This document shows, one piece after another, positions 7,596 through 16,294 of a DNA stretch of 64,000 bases. The stretch comes from Alphaproteobacteria bacterium (lineage in GTDB: Bacteria; Pseudomonadota; Alphaproteobacteria; Rhodobacterales; Rhodobacteraceae). The stretch spans positions 1-64,000 of the forward strand of contig JARFTV010000024.1 in assembly GCA_029289325.1 (NCBI GenBank), read 5' to 3'. Under the pieces are notes generated by a model that ran no database searches, was not told where the DNA came from, and saw only the letters and a list, made by a program, of their open reading frames with translations. Positions within the stretch are counted from its first letter, which is position 1, and the number at the start of each line of letters is the position of its first letter. Made by a program: the position numbers and the translations under genes.

Positions 7596-8778
7596 GACTA
7601 CGCCCCCATGCCTTGAGGATTTCGCGCTCAACTTCGTCGGTTACGCGTGAAACGGACTCGATCGCACGCTCGTATGTTCTGCGGTTCACGTCGCGAGGTT
7701 CGACCTCAAAGATGCTCTGCTGGGTGTTTGCGGCATCACCTACCGCCGTCGACTTCAAGAACTCGGCAGGGAGGACCGCATCGCCAAGGACCGTCCGAAG
7801 CAGAGAAGAGATCTGGACCTGTGGACCGTCGGTGTTCTCGTACCGGGTGATCAGCACCCGAACGAAGTTCAGGCCGTGCTCGGGAGCATGCGCCTCGACG
7901 ACGCCCATCAGGTTGCTCGCCATGCCGAGAAAGCTTGCCAGAGACATCACATCAAGCATGGACGCGTTGAGCGGGATCAGGACCCCAGTGGAAGCAAAGA
8001 GGGCGGAGATCACCGAGAAGTTCAGCTGCGGCGGGGTGTCGAAGATCACCACATCATATCGGCTCAGGACTGGCTCAAGCGCTTCACGGATCCGACTGTG
8101 GAAGGTGGTGGCGCCGTGTCTGAAGCTCAAAGCGACCTCGAACTCGTACTCCATGATGTCCATGGAGGCCGGGATCAGATCCACTGTCGGGAAGTTCGTT
8201 TTGCGAATGATATCTGAGGCGGGCAGGGGCCCCTCGGATCTGATCAGATCGTAGGAGGTCGGCATGTCCGGATCGAGCTCAGGGGTAACCCCGAACAGGT
8301 TTGTCAGACTTGCCTGGCTATCGAGGTCGATAAGCAGAACCCGATAGCCGCGAAGGCCCAGTAGCTGACCAACATGAGCCACGGTCGACGTTTTTGCGGA
8401 CCCGCCCTTCAGGTTGAAGATTGTCACGACCTGGCAGGGTTCGCCGGCTCTTCTGTGAGGGTGTTCATCGGGCTTGATCCTACCAGTCTCAAGAAGGACG
8501 CGTTGGGCTTCGACCATGTCCTCGGCAGAGAAGCTGCGGCGGTTGCCACCCTCGAGGATGCCTTCCGGAAAGCCTTCGAGATTTGACACATGATGGCGGA
8601 AGGTGTTCTGGTTGATCCGAAGCAGATCGGCGGCTTCCCGCATTGCGAAGCGACGGAGACCCTTCTGGGCATCCGGCGGGAACGTCTCCTGCGCATGTTC
8701 ACGCAACCGGCTACCGAGCCGCTTGGACATGACATCGAATCTTTGAGAGGCCCTTATCCCGCTCATCACTGCCCTCAA
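7585..8778 (-). CDS. repA: partition ATPase RepA (ParA family)
   Basis: A 397-residue ParA-type ATPase. An N-terminal helix-turn-helix region spans about residues 40-95 (FAMREAADLLRINQNTFRHH). The deviant Walker A motif FNLKGGSAKTST lies at residues 121-132, and the later ATPase motifs VLLIDLDSQASLT and VVIFDTPPQ are present. RepA segregates the plasmid with RepB and represses its own operon. It is first in the repABC operon. An in-frame ATG at 8766 is an alternative start. Upstream are several AACAGTT elements that could be its operator. Confidence 0.94.
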   Translation of the reverse strand: MRAVMSGIRASQRFDVMSKRLGSRLREHAQETFPPDAQKGLRRFAMREAADLLRINQNTFRHHVSNLEGFPEGILEGGNRRSFSAEDMVEAQRVLLETGRIKPDEHPHRRAGEPCQVVTIFNLKGGSAKTSTVAHVGQLLGLRGYRVLLIDLDSQASLTNLFGVTPELDPDMPTSYDLIRSEGPLPASDIIRKTNFPTVDLIPASMDIMEYEFEVALSFRHGATTFHSRIREALEPVLSRYDVVIFDTPPQLNFSVISALFASTGVLIPLNASMLDVMSLASFLGMASNLMGVVEAHAPEHGLNFVRVLITRYENTDGPQVQISSLLRTVLGDAVLPAEFLKSTAVGDAANTQQSIFEVEPRDVNRRTYERAIESVSRVTDEVEREILKAWGRSHGA

Positions 8779-8801
8779 GTCTTTATTGTTTTGTAGACCT
8801 T

Positions 8802-8935
8802 AACAGTTTTGGCGATTAAATCCAGCCCGAACTGTTGATCGGCCTGAGGGCGTTGAAGCAGCCTATTTCTGACGAGATAAAGCTGTTAAGTATCAATGCC
8901 TTGGGTGAACCTGTTCGCAGAGCACTTCAACAGTT
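8802..8935. repeat. AACAGTT/AACTGTT elements upstream of repA
   Basis: Within 135 bases upstream of repA the heptamer AACAGTT occurs at 8802-8808 and 8929-8935, its complement AACTGTT at 8830-8836, and a related GCTGTTAA near 8882. The region has no gene. RepA proteins bind repeated sites at their promoter, so these may be operator half-sites. Confidence 0.4.
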
Positions 8936-9023
8936 CGTAGCCCGCGATGTCATGCCCACAACATGTATTGTCGACGCCTACGTAACGCAGATCTTCAGAA
9001 TCGCGCGACCGATTCCCACGACT

Positions 9024-9908
9024 TCACGCAAGCAGCCCCAGCCTCTCAGCCCTCTCCAGCAGCATCTTCACGGATGACGGCTGCCAGCTTGTCCGCCCGC
9101 GGGGCGTGCGCTCGCGCATCGCTTCCAGTCTGGTGCAGATCGCCTGAAGCGTGATCTCGGGGTCCGCGCCCTTGATGGCAGCGACGATGGCGGGCAAGCG
9201 GTCGTCGGTCTCGCGGCGGCCGGCGCGGTCCAGTACTGTGGGCGGTAGGAAGCCGTCCCGCACATAGGCGTTGACTGCGCGCAAAAGGCGGCTTTGCGTC
9301 CATTGGCGCTCGCGGGGCAGGGGGCCGTTGACGATGCGCAGCACGTCTTCCCAGGCCATGTCGGGCCGCAGGCGTCGCACATGGGGCACCCAGTCCTGCG
9401 CCGTCTCGTTCAGGCGTTCCATGTAGCCGTCCTGCCGCGCCAGCCGCACTTTGCGCAACGCCGCCGGATCCCGGGCGCGGAGGCCCGGATTGCCGCCGAC
9501 CCGGCCTTTGGTTTTTGCGCTGGCCAGCCCGGCCTTGGTCCGTTCGCGGATCAGGGCCCTCTCGAACTCGGCCGCGGCGCCCAGGACCTGGAGGGTGAAC
9601 TTGCCCTGCGGCGAGGACGTGTCGATCGGGTCCATGAGCGAGCGGAAGAAGGCGCCCTTCGCCTCTAGCCGTTCGATCACCTCGAGGAGGTGCGACAGCG
9701 ACCGCGCCAGACGGTCGATGCGCACGACAAGCAGCGTGTCGCCCTTGCCAATCCGCTCGAGCACGCGGGCCAGCACGGGCCGCGCGCGGTTCCCGCCCGA
9801 GGCCTGCTCCTCGTGGATCTCGACGCAGCCCGCAGATTTCAGGGCCTGCGATTGGGGCAGGGGTGTCTGATCCTCGGTCGAGACGCGCGCATAGCCGATC
9901 AGGGGCAT
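9024..9908 (-). CDS. serine recombinase / resolvase
   Basis: A 294-residue serine recombinase. The N-terminal catalytic domain is clear: YARVSTEDQ with catalytic Ser10, then RIDRLARSLSHLLEVIERL, GKFTLQVLGAAAEFERALIRERTKAGLA. After about residue 145 comes a longer C-terminal DNA-binding part than in Tn3 resolvases of about 185 residues, ending KMLLERAERLGLLA. It would resolve plasmid multimers or cointegrates or invert DNA. The start at 9908 gives the family N-terminus MPLIGYARVS. It is transcribed away from the DUF1612-like gene across a region with palindromes that could be its res site. Confidence 0.88.
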   Translation of the reverse strand: MPLIGYARVSTEDQTPLPQSQALKSAGCVEIHEEQASGGNRARPVLARVLERIGKGDTLLVVRIDRLARSLSHLLEVIERLEAKGAFFRSLMDPIDTSSPQGKFTLQVLGAAAEFERALIRERTKAGLASAKTKGRVGGNPGLRARDPAALRKVRLARQDGYMERLNETAQDWVPHVRRLRPDMAWEDVLRIVNGPLPRERQWTQSRLLRAVNAYVRDGFLPPTVLDRAGRRETDDRLPAIVAAIKGADPEITLQAICTRLEAMRERTPRGRTSWQPSSVKMLLERAERLGLLA

Positions 9909-9950
9909 CAAAACAGGCCGTTTGCAGTTTCCAATATCACTACTAAACGA

Positions 9951-9964
9951 CCGTTTGTAAACGG
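9951..9964. promoter_or_regulatory. palindrome upstream of the recombinase, possible res or operator
   Basis: CCGTTTGTAAACGG is a perfect 14-base palindrome. A second half-site, CCGTTTG, lies at 9918-9924, and AAACG occurs immediately before the palindrome. The cluster sits 43 bases upstream of the recombinase start and could be a recombination subsite or autoregulatory operator. Confidence 0.45.
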
Positions 9965-10108
9965 ATGCAAGGGCGCTCTCTACGGCCGAGGTCCGCGAAA
10001 TGCCCTTGGTTTCCTCAGGCTGTGCGCGATCAGAGTGGTCTCGCAGGCAGTCGCGCGCGCGTGCTATGTAAGGAGTGCAGACGCAGTTCGAGAAAACCAT
10101 TGAGTAAA

Positions 10109-10132
10109 GTGCAAAATGTACGTATTTTGCAC
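10109..10132. promoter_or_regulatory. inverted repeat abutting the DUF1612-like start
   Basis: Arms GTGCAAAAT and ATTTTGCAC flank the six bases GTACGT, ending two bases before the ATG at 10135. A site in this position would block ribosome loading or transcription, so autoregulation by the helix-turn-helix protein is likely. Confidence 0.55.
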
Positions 10133-10134
10133 AT

Positions 10135-11205
10135 ATGAAGCCGCAAGCATCTTCTCCACATGATAGTTTTGACGAGCCCCTGACCTGGGTAGAAGAGGTC
10201 GAGGAGAGATCCGAAGATGATCTGTGGTTCCTGCCCGGTCCGATCGAAGACGAGCCCGACGATCTGCCGCCTAGCCCAAGGGGCGAACCCCGCGAGACTG
10301 CGATCCTCGACGACTGGCGCAAAGCCGAGGCGGACAATGCTGCGCGGCTCGCCCGTGTCGCAGGTCGGCTCGGTGGGCTGGACGAGCGGTTGCGGAGGGG
10401 GCCTGAGGGCTGGCGCCACAGGCTCGCCCTGATCGAAGCGGCCGACCTAAGCTGGTTCGCGGGCGACCGCATCGGGCCGGATCGACTGGCGCTCTGGATC
10501 GCCCTGCGCCTGTCTGGCGTGCAGGACGACAGTGTCGCCCTGGCGCGGGTCGGATGGGCGGTTCGGCGCCTGATAGGGGGGCCAAGGCCGGAGGAGGACC
10601 TGGCCACTTTTGTGGATCGTCGTGACCCCGAGAACTTGGCGGATGAGGCGGAGCCCTTTGCGGATCGCGCGGGCGGTTGGCTGGACCTGATGGCGCAAGC
10701 TGCCGACCTGCACCCGATCAGCCGTGCCTGCATGGGCTTTCACATTTGGAGTTTGGCGGGTCTCGGGCAGCACGGAGACCGGATGGAAGCGGCTGTCACG
10801 GCCGCGCGGATTGCGACCGGAGAGGGCAGGGGAGCGATATTTGCCCCTCTCGCCATGGGCGGGGCAGGCGGGCTGCGCGCCGGTGGCACTGCTGCTGACC
10901 GACTGGTGCGATGGCTCGACGGGATGGAGACAGCAAGCCGGACCGCGATGCGGCACCTTGACGACATCGAGGCTTGGTCAGCGCGGTCCGAAACCGAGAT
11001 GGTCACGCTCTCGGGCAAAACGCCCCCAGCCTTGCGCGCAGTTCTGACCGAATGGCCCCTTGTCTCCGCCCCAATGGCCGAGGCAATCACCGGCGCCAGT
11101 CGCGCGGCCGTTCAGCGGAACATGGCCTGGATGCAGGCGCGAGGTTTGATCCGAGAAGTGACCGGGCAGGGAAGATTTCGCATGTGGTGTGCACGCGCAG
11201 CCTAG
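10135..11205 (+). CDS. DUF1612-like helix-turn-helix plasmid protein
   Basis: A 356-residue soluble protein. The architecture resembles the DUF1612/helix-turn-helix (RHE_PE00001-like) proteins of alphaproteobacterial plasmids. Its N-terminus is acidic, the middle has the family feel of RVAGRLGGLDERLRRGPEG, LIEAADLSWFAGDRIG and ARVGWAVRRLIGG, and the C-terminal segment MAEAITGASRAAVQRNMAWMQARGLIREVTG looks like a winged helix-turn-helix. The inverted repeat directly before its ATG suggests autoregulation. It converges with cbtA. Family assignment is from memory of the pattern, so moderate. Confidence 0.6.
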   Translation: MKPQASSPHDSFDEPLTWVEEVEERSEDDLWFLPGPIEDEPDDLPPSPRGEPRETAILDDWRKAEADNAARLARVAGRLGGLDERLRRGPEGWRHRLALIEAADLSWFAGDRIGPDRLALWIALRLSGVQDDSVALARVGWAVRRLIGGPRPEEDLATFVDRRDPENLADEAEPFADRAGGWLDLMAQAADLHPISRACMGFHIWSLAGLGQHGDRMEAAVTAARIATGEGRGAIFAPLAMGGAGGLRAGGTAADRLVRWLDGMETASRTAMRHLDDIEAWSARSETEMVTLSGKTPPALRAVLTEWPLVSAPMAEAITGASRAAVQRNMAWMQARGLIREVTGQGRFRMWCARAA

Positions 11206-11216
11206 GTTGCCTTCTC

Positions 11217-11966
11217 TCACCCCGGCTCCGTCAAACCGTCAGCATCGGCCTTCGCGCCTGCTTCTGGCAAAAGCCGCAAGAGTGCGATGGCCAGCACCAG
11301 CCAACCGATCAGGTTCACGCTTAGCACGCGCGCCGCATAGAGCGCCGCAAGGTCGGGCGGCACTGCCGGGGCAGAAACGGGTGGCAAGGGCGCTCCGAAA
11401 AGGTGGGGTGCCAGGATCAGGGCAAGGCCCGCGAGCCGCCCGGGCCAGGACCGCAACCCCGCAGCAAAGAAAATGCCGGCAGCCGTCATCGCGACAGTCG
11501 CAACCCACCAGAGTTGCCGGTCCGCCAGTTCCGCTGCCTCCATTCCGGGCAGTTCGGGCGGAAGGTCGATTGCAGGCGCAAGGGACAGGACGGCAAAGCC
11601 GATAAGGCCGAGGGCTGTGGCCGGGATCCTCCCGCCGCCGGGCAGAGCCCGGAACGCGGTCAGGCCGGCTCCGGCCAGCAGGCCAAAGCCCGCCCAGGTG
11701 AGGATCAGGGTCAGGACCGTCAAGCCATTGCGCACAAGCAAGTTGTCCGTATTTTCCGCGCCCTGCGCATCATGGCCGGGCGTTTCTAGCGGGTTAGGTG
11801 CAGGGTCGGGCTTGTTGCTCTCGATCCCGATCAGAACGAGTTCGCCCGTCTCATACCGTTCAGCCTCGACGATCAGGGGTTGGATGAGAAAGAACTGAAA
11901 AACGGCAGCCACGAGGCCCGCGATGGCACCCGCGATTACCCCGCCGGACAGCAAGGTCTTTGTCAT
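11217..11966 (-). CDS. cbtA: CbtA family cobalt transporter subunit
   Basis: A 249-residue inner-membrane protein with about five to six hydrophobic segments, opening MTKTLLSGGVIAGAIAGLVAAVFQF as CbtA proteins do. The loop after the first segment carries the family-like VEAERYE. CbtA is a predicted cobalt transporter subunit made with CbtB to feed cobalamin synthesis. It lies 18 bases downstream of cbtB in the same direction, and both are behind a cobalamin riboswitch, which supports the assignment. Confidence 0.85.
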   Translation of the reverse strand: MTKTLLSGGVIAGAIAGLVAAVFQFFLIQPLIVEAERYETGELVLIGIESNKPDPAPNPLETPGHDAQGAENTDNLLVRNGLTVLTLILTWAGFGLLAGAGLTAFRALPGGGRIPATALGLIGFAVLSLAPAIDLPPELPGMEAAELADRQLWWVATVAMTAAGIFFAAGLRSWPGRLAGLALILAPHLFGAPLPPVSAPAVPPDLAALYAARVLSVNLIGWLVLAIALLRLLPEAGAKADADGLTEPG

Positions 11967-11984
11967 GTCGATTATCCAGAAACG

Positions 11985-12161
11985 TCAGTGGCAGGGAAAA
12001 CCGGTCGCATGACGTGTGTCATGCGTTGCAGCGTGCAATGCGTCAGGCGAAGCAAAACCAGCGGCAAAGATCAGCACTGCGCCAATAAGCGCGCTGGTCA
12101 GGATTGGTCCGAACTGGCTCTTCGATTGCTCCGCTGTGGCGGACAGGATTCTGGTGGACAT
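11985..12161 (-). CDS. cbtB: CbtB family cobalt transporter subunit
   Basis: A 58-residue single-span membrane protein. The hydrophobic helix is at about residues 20-38 (PILTSALIGAVLIFAAGF). It ends in the His-rich tail HAATHDTRHATGFPCH, the CbtB hallmark and a plausible cobalt-binding site. It is the first gene after the riboswitch. Confidence 0.87.
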   Translation of the reverse strand: MSTRILSATAEQSKSQFGPILTSALIGAVLIFAAGFASPDALHAATHDTRHATGFPCH

Positions 12162-12179
12162 GAAGGTTCTCCGCCCGTC

Positions 12180-12400
12180 ACACCCGACGGGATTAGGGTT
12201 GCGCCATCGCTTGGCCGGTCTCCTGGCTCGCGGATTAACACAGTCCTTCGCCTTCCCGGGCATTGGCCCAGTGGCACGATGAAGGACCGCTACCGCATAC
12301 AGTCGCGGGGGCGGCTGAGGCCTTGGGCGCCGCAATTGGGTCCGCCCTTCCTCATTCCCGATTGAGTTCCAGGACTCTGCGCCCCTTGAACACCAAACAA
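12180..12400 (-). promoter_or_regulatory. cobalamin (B12) riboswitch
   Basis: On the minus strand the leader contains the B12 box AGCCAGGAGACCGGCC at 12228-12213 and, upstream, the conserved GCCACTG at 12275-12269 followed by a GC-rich stem with GGGAAGGCGAAGG. These are the core elements of AdoCbl riboswitches, in the right order and spacing. It ends close to cbtB, so B12 should turn off the cobalt importer. The outer boundaries are approximate. Confidence 0.92.
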
Positions 12401-12437
12401 TGAGAGCTTTGCGCCGAACCCCCGCGAAGTCAACTGA

Positions 12438-12899
12438 CTACCGGGAGTGAAAATGCTGCACCGGTACTGCTTTGCCGCTCTGCTGTGTCGTGCAATCAGA
12501 TCCATGCTCCACCCCGTGCCCGAGGTCAGCCAGGATTGGGCAGTCGGGCCGGTGATCGCCGCAGCATGCGTCGGCTAGGTGGCGCAGTGTGTCGATCATG
12601 GCCTGCATCTCGCGCACCTTCCGTTCGAGGCCGTCGATCTGGTCCGTCGCAAGGCGTTTCACATCCGCGCTTTGACGGGTCCGGTCGCGCCAGAGTGCCA
12701 GAAGCTCTTCGATCTTCTCGACCGAAAAGCCAAGGTCGCGGGACCGACGAATGAACCGCAGCATCTGCACTTCAGTCGGAGAGTAGACGCGGTAGCCTGA
12801 TCCGGTCCGCCCTGCGGTGGGAATAAGGCGAATAGATTCGTAGTAGCGGATCATTTTGGCCGACACGCCCGAGGCCTTTGCCGCTTCACCAATGTTCAT
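12438..12899 (-). CDS. cueR: Cu(I)-responsive MerR-family regulator CueR
   Basis: A 153-residue MerR-family regulator starting MNIGEAAKASGVSAKMIRYYE, the canonical winged-helix opening. The C-terminal metal loop reads ACCGDHRPDCPIL, matching the two-cysteine Cu(I) site of CueR rather than the ZntR pattern. It lies 13 bases after the stop of copA on the same strand (8 bases if it starts at the alternative ATG at 12905), so both are one operon. CueR would activate the copA promoter and the chaperone promoter, whose operators are visible, and possibly the promoter of the cytochrome/PBP2 run. Confidence 0.9.
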   Translation of the reverse strand: MNIGEAAKASGVSAKMIRYYESIRLIPTAGRTGSGYRVYSPTEVQMLRFIRRSRDLGFSVEKIEELLALWRDRTRQSADVKRLATDQIDGLERKVREMQAMIDTLRHLADACCGDHRPDCPILADLGHGVEHGSDCTTQQSGKAVPVQHFHSR

Positions 12900-12912
12900 G
12901 ATCATGCCTCCT

Positions 12913-15390
12913 TCAATGCACAACTGCGGCCTGGAACCGCCGCAGCCGGAGGGCGTTTCCAAGAACAAAGACCGACGACAAGGCCATCGCGGCGGCAGCG
13001 AAGATCGGTGACAGAAGAACGCCGAAGCTCGGCCACAGCACGCCCGCGGCAACAGGGATCAAGGCAGCGTTATAGGCAAAGGCCCAGAAGAGGTTCTGCC
13101 GGATGTTGCGCATCACGGCCTTGGACAGCGCGATGGCGTCCGATACCGCCGTCAGGCGACCGGTCATGAGCACGACGTCCGCCGCCTCGATTGCTACGTC
13201 GGTCCCCGTTCCGACAGCAAGGCCAACGTCAGCCTCGGCCAGGGCCGGGGCATCATTGATGCCGTCGCCGACATAGGCGAGCTGTCCCAACGCCTTCAGT
13301 CGCTTGACTGCGGCGACCTTGCCGTCCGGCAGCACTTCGGCCACGATCTCGTCGATGCCGAGTTGGCGGGCGATGGCGCCTGCGGTGCGGGCGTTGTCGC
13401 CAGTGATCATCGCAACTTTCAGCCCCATAGTGTGCAGGGCGCGGATTGCCGTTGGCGTGGTCTCCTTGATCGGGTCCGCGACAGCAAGGATGGCAGCGAG
13501 TTTGCCGTCGATGGCGGCATAGAGCGGCGACTTGCCTTCGTCTCCCAATCGAGCGGCAGTATTCCCAAAGGGCGATACGTCAATCCCCAGTCGGGCCATG
13601 TAGCGATCAGCGCCGATCTCGATCCGCTGCCCGCCCGCCTGTGCAGTGACGCCGAAGCCGGTAACGGAGTCGAAGGCTGTGACGGCGGGCAGGGACAAAC
13701 CTTCGTCTTCTGCGGCCTTTACGATGGCGCGGGCGATCGGGTGCTCGGACTTCGCTTCGACGGCTGCTAAGAGTGACAGAACGGCGGCGCGATCGAAACC
13801 TGGTGCAAGATCGAGGTCGGTGAGGCTCGGCCTGCCCTCGGTTAGCGTGCCGGTCTTGTCGAGTGCCACGACCTTCACTCCCTGAAGAGACTGGAGCGCC
13901 TCGCCCTTGCGGAACAGCACCCCCATTTCGGCCCCGCGCCCGGTGCCCACCATGATCGAGGTCGGCGTGGCGAGGCCCATGGCGCAGGGGCAAGCGATGA
14001 TCAGCACGGCTACGGCATTGACAAGACCGAAGGTCAACGCGGGGTCGGGGCCGAAGATCAGCCAAACGGCAAAGGTCAGTGCTGCAAGCGCCATCACTAC
14101 CGGGACGAACCACATCGTGACCTTGTCGACGAGTGCCTGGATCGGCAGCTTGCCGCCCTGTGCCGCCTCGACCATGCGAATGATTTGAGCGAGCATCGTC
14201 GCCTCGCCCACCGCGGTGGCGCGGAACGTGAAGGCACCTGTCTGGTTTACAGTCCCGCCGGTTACCCCATTCCCAGCGGTCTTCTCCACCGGCAGCGGCT
14301 CGCCCGAAATCATGCTCTCGTCGATCCAGCTTGCGCCAGTCATTACCTCGCCATCGACTGGCACCCGCTCACCGGGACGGACCTCGACGACATCTCCCGG
14401 GCGCACCTCGGAAACAGGCACCTCGACCACCCCGCCGCTGCGGATCACCCGGGCTGTCTTGGCCTGTAGGCCGACCAGCCGCTTGATCGCCTCGGACGTG
14501 CGTCCTTTGGCGCGCGCTTCGAGGTAGCGACCGAGCAGGATCAGCGTGACGATCACCGCCGCCGCCTCGTAGTAGACATATGTTGTCCCGGCAGGCAGGA
14601 GCCCTGGAGCGAAGGTGGCGACCAGCGAATAGCCGTAGGCGGCCGAGGTGCCGACGGCGACCAGGCTGTTCATGTCGGGGGTGAGGCGGGCAAGCGCAGG
14701 CAGGCCCTTGCGGAAAAAGCGCAAGCCGGGGCCGAAGAGGACTGCCGAGGTCAGGGCGAACTGCAAATACCAACTGTTCTGCATCCCGATCGTGTTCATT
14801 ACGGCCATGTGGACCGACATGAACAGGTGCGACCCCATTTCCAGAACGAAGACCGGTAACGAAAGGGCGGCAGCGATTACAACATCTCGCTTCAGCAACG
14901 CTTCTTCTGCGGCCTTTTTCGCTGTCGCGCCATCATGCGCAGCCATAGCTGGGGCTGCGGGGCGGGCGTCATATCCCGCGTCTGCTACCGCTCGGGTCAG
15001 CGCCGCCACATCGGCCGATCCTCGCACTGTTGCCCGCTCGGTAGCCAGATTGACGGTGGCAGACGCTACCCCCGGCACTGATGCCAACGCCCGTTCGACC
15101 CTCGCCACGCAAGAGGCACAGGTCATGCCTTCGATAGCGAGATCGATGGGCTTTGCTGGCACATCGTAGCCCGCATCTTCGACGGCCCTCACCAACGCAC
15201 CGCGATCGAGCGCCACGCCCGTAACCTCGGCTCGCTCGGTGGCAAGGTTAACTGATGCCGTCGTCACCCCCGGCACAGCTTTCAAAGCCCGTTCGACATG
15301 TGCGACGCAGGACGCGCAAGTCATCCCGTCGACGTCGATCGTCATAAGATCGGTATCAATTCGAGACGATTGCTTTGCGAGCATGTTCAT
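12913..15390 (-). CDS. copA: Cu(+)-exporting P1B-type ATPase CopA
   Basis: An 825-residue copper-exporting ATPase with two N-terminal heavy-metal-associated domains (GMTCASC with CXXC at residues 25-28 and 91-94). It has the CPC membrane metal site in [11 protein letters not shown], the phosphorylation motif DKTGTLTEG, the TGES-like actuator ([11 protein letters not shown]), TGDNARTA and [16 protein letters not shown]. It pumps Cu(I) from cytoplasm to periplasm. The start at 15390 follows the CueR-type promoter at 15428-15455. An upstream in-frame start at 15480 would overlap that promoter and is rejected. It is followed by cueR. Confidence 0.95.
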   Translation of the reverse strand: MNMLAKQSSRIDTDLMTIDVDGMTCASCVAHVERALKAVPGVTTASVNLATERAEVTGVALDRGALVRAVEDAGYDVPAKPIDLAIEGMTCASCVARVERALASVPGVASATVNLATERATVRGSADVAALTRAVADAGYDARPAAPAMAAHDGATAKKAAEEALLKRDVVIAAALSLPVFVLEMGSHLFMSVHMAVMNTIGMQNSWYLQFALTSAVLFGPGLRFFRKGLPALARLTPDMNSLVAVGTSAAYGYSLVATFAPGLLPAGTTYVYYEAAAVIVTLILLGRYLEARAKGRTSEAIKRLVGLQAKTARVIRSGGVVEVPVSEVRPGDVVEVRPGERVPVDGEVMTGASWIDESMISGEPLPVEKTAGNGVTGGTVNQTGAFTFRATAVGEATMLAQIIRMVEAAQGGKLPIQALVDKVTMWFVPVVMALAALTFAVWLIFGPDPALTFGLVNAVAVLIIACPCAMGLATPTSIMVGTGRGAEMGVLFRKGEALQSLQGVKVVALDKTGTLTEGRPSLTDLDLAPGFDRAAVLSLLAAVEAKSEHPIARAIVKAAEDEGLSLPAVTAFDSVTGFGVTAQAGGQRIEIGADRYMARLGIDVSPFGNTAARLGDEGKSPLYAAIDGKLAAILAVADPIKETTPTAIRALHTMGLKVAMITGDNARTAGAIARQLGIDEIVAEVLPDGKVAAVKRLKALGQLAYVGDGINDAPALAEADVGLAVGTGTDVAIEAADVVLMTGRLTAVSDAIALSKAVMRNIRQNLFWAFAYNAALIPVAAGVLWPSFGVLLSPIFAAAAMALSSVFVLGNALRLRRFQAAVVH

Positions 15391-15427
15391 CACGGAATTC
15401 CTTTCAGGGATGCCTCCGCCGTATGAG

Positions 15428-15455
15428 ATACGGCTTCCCATTATGGTAAGGTCAA
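15428..15455 (-). promoter_or_regulatory. CueR operator and promoter of copA
   Basis: On the minus strand, TTGACC is followed by exactly 19 bases (TTACCATAATGGGAAGCCG) and then TATCTC. The long 19-base spacer with a dyad in it is the signature of MerR-family promoters, and the sequence is close to the CueR consensus. It lies 38 bases upstream of the copA start. Confidence 0.9.
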
Positions 15456-15492
15456 GGGGCAACCTGAGATTCGTCATCACGGCTTTGTGGGC

Positions 15493-15523
15493 TTGACCTT
15501 ACAACCGTGGGAAGCCCTATCTG
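15493..15523 (+). promoter_or_regulatory. CueR operator and promoter of the copper chaperone gene
   Basis: On the plus strand TTGACC, 19 bases (TTACAACCGTGGGAAGCCC), then TATCTG. Same layout and near-identical bases to the copA site, facing the other way, so CueR would drive both sides of the gap. Confidence 0.88.
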
Positions 15524-15558
15524 ATGACGCATGAGGCAAAACCCTGAAGGAGGCACTC

Positions 15559-15747
15559 ATGCAGTTCCATATCGAGAACATGACCTGTGGCGGTTGCGCC
15601 AACAGTGTGACGAGGGCGATCCAGTCGGTGGATCCGGCCGCCGACGTCAAGGCGGACCCCAGCACGCAGAAGGTCGAAGTCACGTCCGCAGTTGCGCGTG
15701 ATCGGCTGGTCGCGGCCCTGACCAAGGTTGGCTACGCCCCTGCCTGA
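15559..15747 (+). CDS. copZ: CopZ-like copper chaperone (HMA domain)
   Basis: A 62-residue single heavy-metal-associated domain. NMTCGGC places the two metal-binding cysteines at residues 10 and 13, and the end KVGYAPA is the normal HMA close. It is a cytoplasmic copper carrier that delivers Cu(I) to CopA. A strong Shine-Dalgarno AAGGAGG precedes the ATG. It follows the CueR-type promoter and is first in the copZ-DUF305-copB run. Confidence 0.9.
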   Translation: MQFHIENMTCGGCANSVTRAIQSVDPAADVKADPSTQKVEVTSAVARDRLVAALTKVGYAPA

Positions 15748-15777
15748 AGCATCCAAAACAATACAGGACATCCGAAA

Positions 15778-16194
15778 ATGAAAAAACGCACAGTAGTGCT
15801 CTCCGCAGCAGCCATTGCCGTTGTTGGCGGCCTTGCCATCGCCCAGACCATGGAAGGGATGGACCATTCTAACATGGGCGGAATGGGAGACATGGGCATG
15901 ATGAGCCACACGTCGCTGATCCCGCCGGAACTCGCCGACAATCCGGCCGCACAGGCCTATGCCGCCGCCATGGATAAGATGATGGCCGACATGATGGTCC
16001 CATATACAGGCGATGCGGACGTCGACTTTGTGCGAGGCATGATCCCGCACCACGAAGCCGCAGTCGCCATGGCGCAGATCCAGCTGGAACATGGAACCGA
16101 CCCTGAAATCCGCAAGCTCGCGGAAGAGGTGATCGCGGCTCAGGAAGCCGAGATTGCCGAGATGAAGGCCTGGCTCGCCGCACGCGGCCTGTAA
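15778..16194 (+). CDS. periplasmic DUF305 copper-binding protein
   Basis: A 138-residue exported protein. The signal peptide spans about residues 1-23 ([18 protein letters not shown]). A Met/His-rich segment follows, [18 protein letters not shown], and then the DUF305 core with [18 protein letters not shown] and the closing [20 protein letters not shown]. Proteins of this family bind copper in the periplasm. It lies 30 bases after the chaperone gene. The GMDHS motif recurs in three other proteins of this window. Confidence 0.88.
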   Translation: MKKRTVVLSAAAIAVVGGLAIAQTMEGMDHSNMGGMGDMGMMSHTSLIPPELADNPAAQAYAAAMDKMMADMMVPYTGDADVDFVRGMIPHHEAAVAMAQIQLEHGTDPEIRKLAEEVIAAQEAEIAEMKAWLAARGL

Positions 16195-16294
16195 GGCTCT
16201 TCAGTGGCGTGCGGGGTGGCTTGCTCCCGGCCATCCCGCCGCCCGACTGGCAGGGGCTCTTGATCCACCCTGGCAACGTGAAAGGAGCGCAGCT

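Noticed and set aside
9909-10733. N-terminal extension of the recombinase frame up to 10733
   Set aside because: It runs through the divergent promoter region and antisense to the DUF1612-like gene; the family N-terminus is at 9908.
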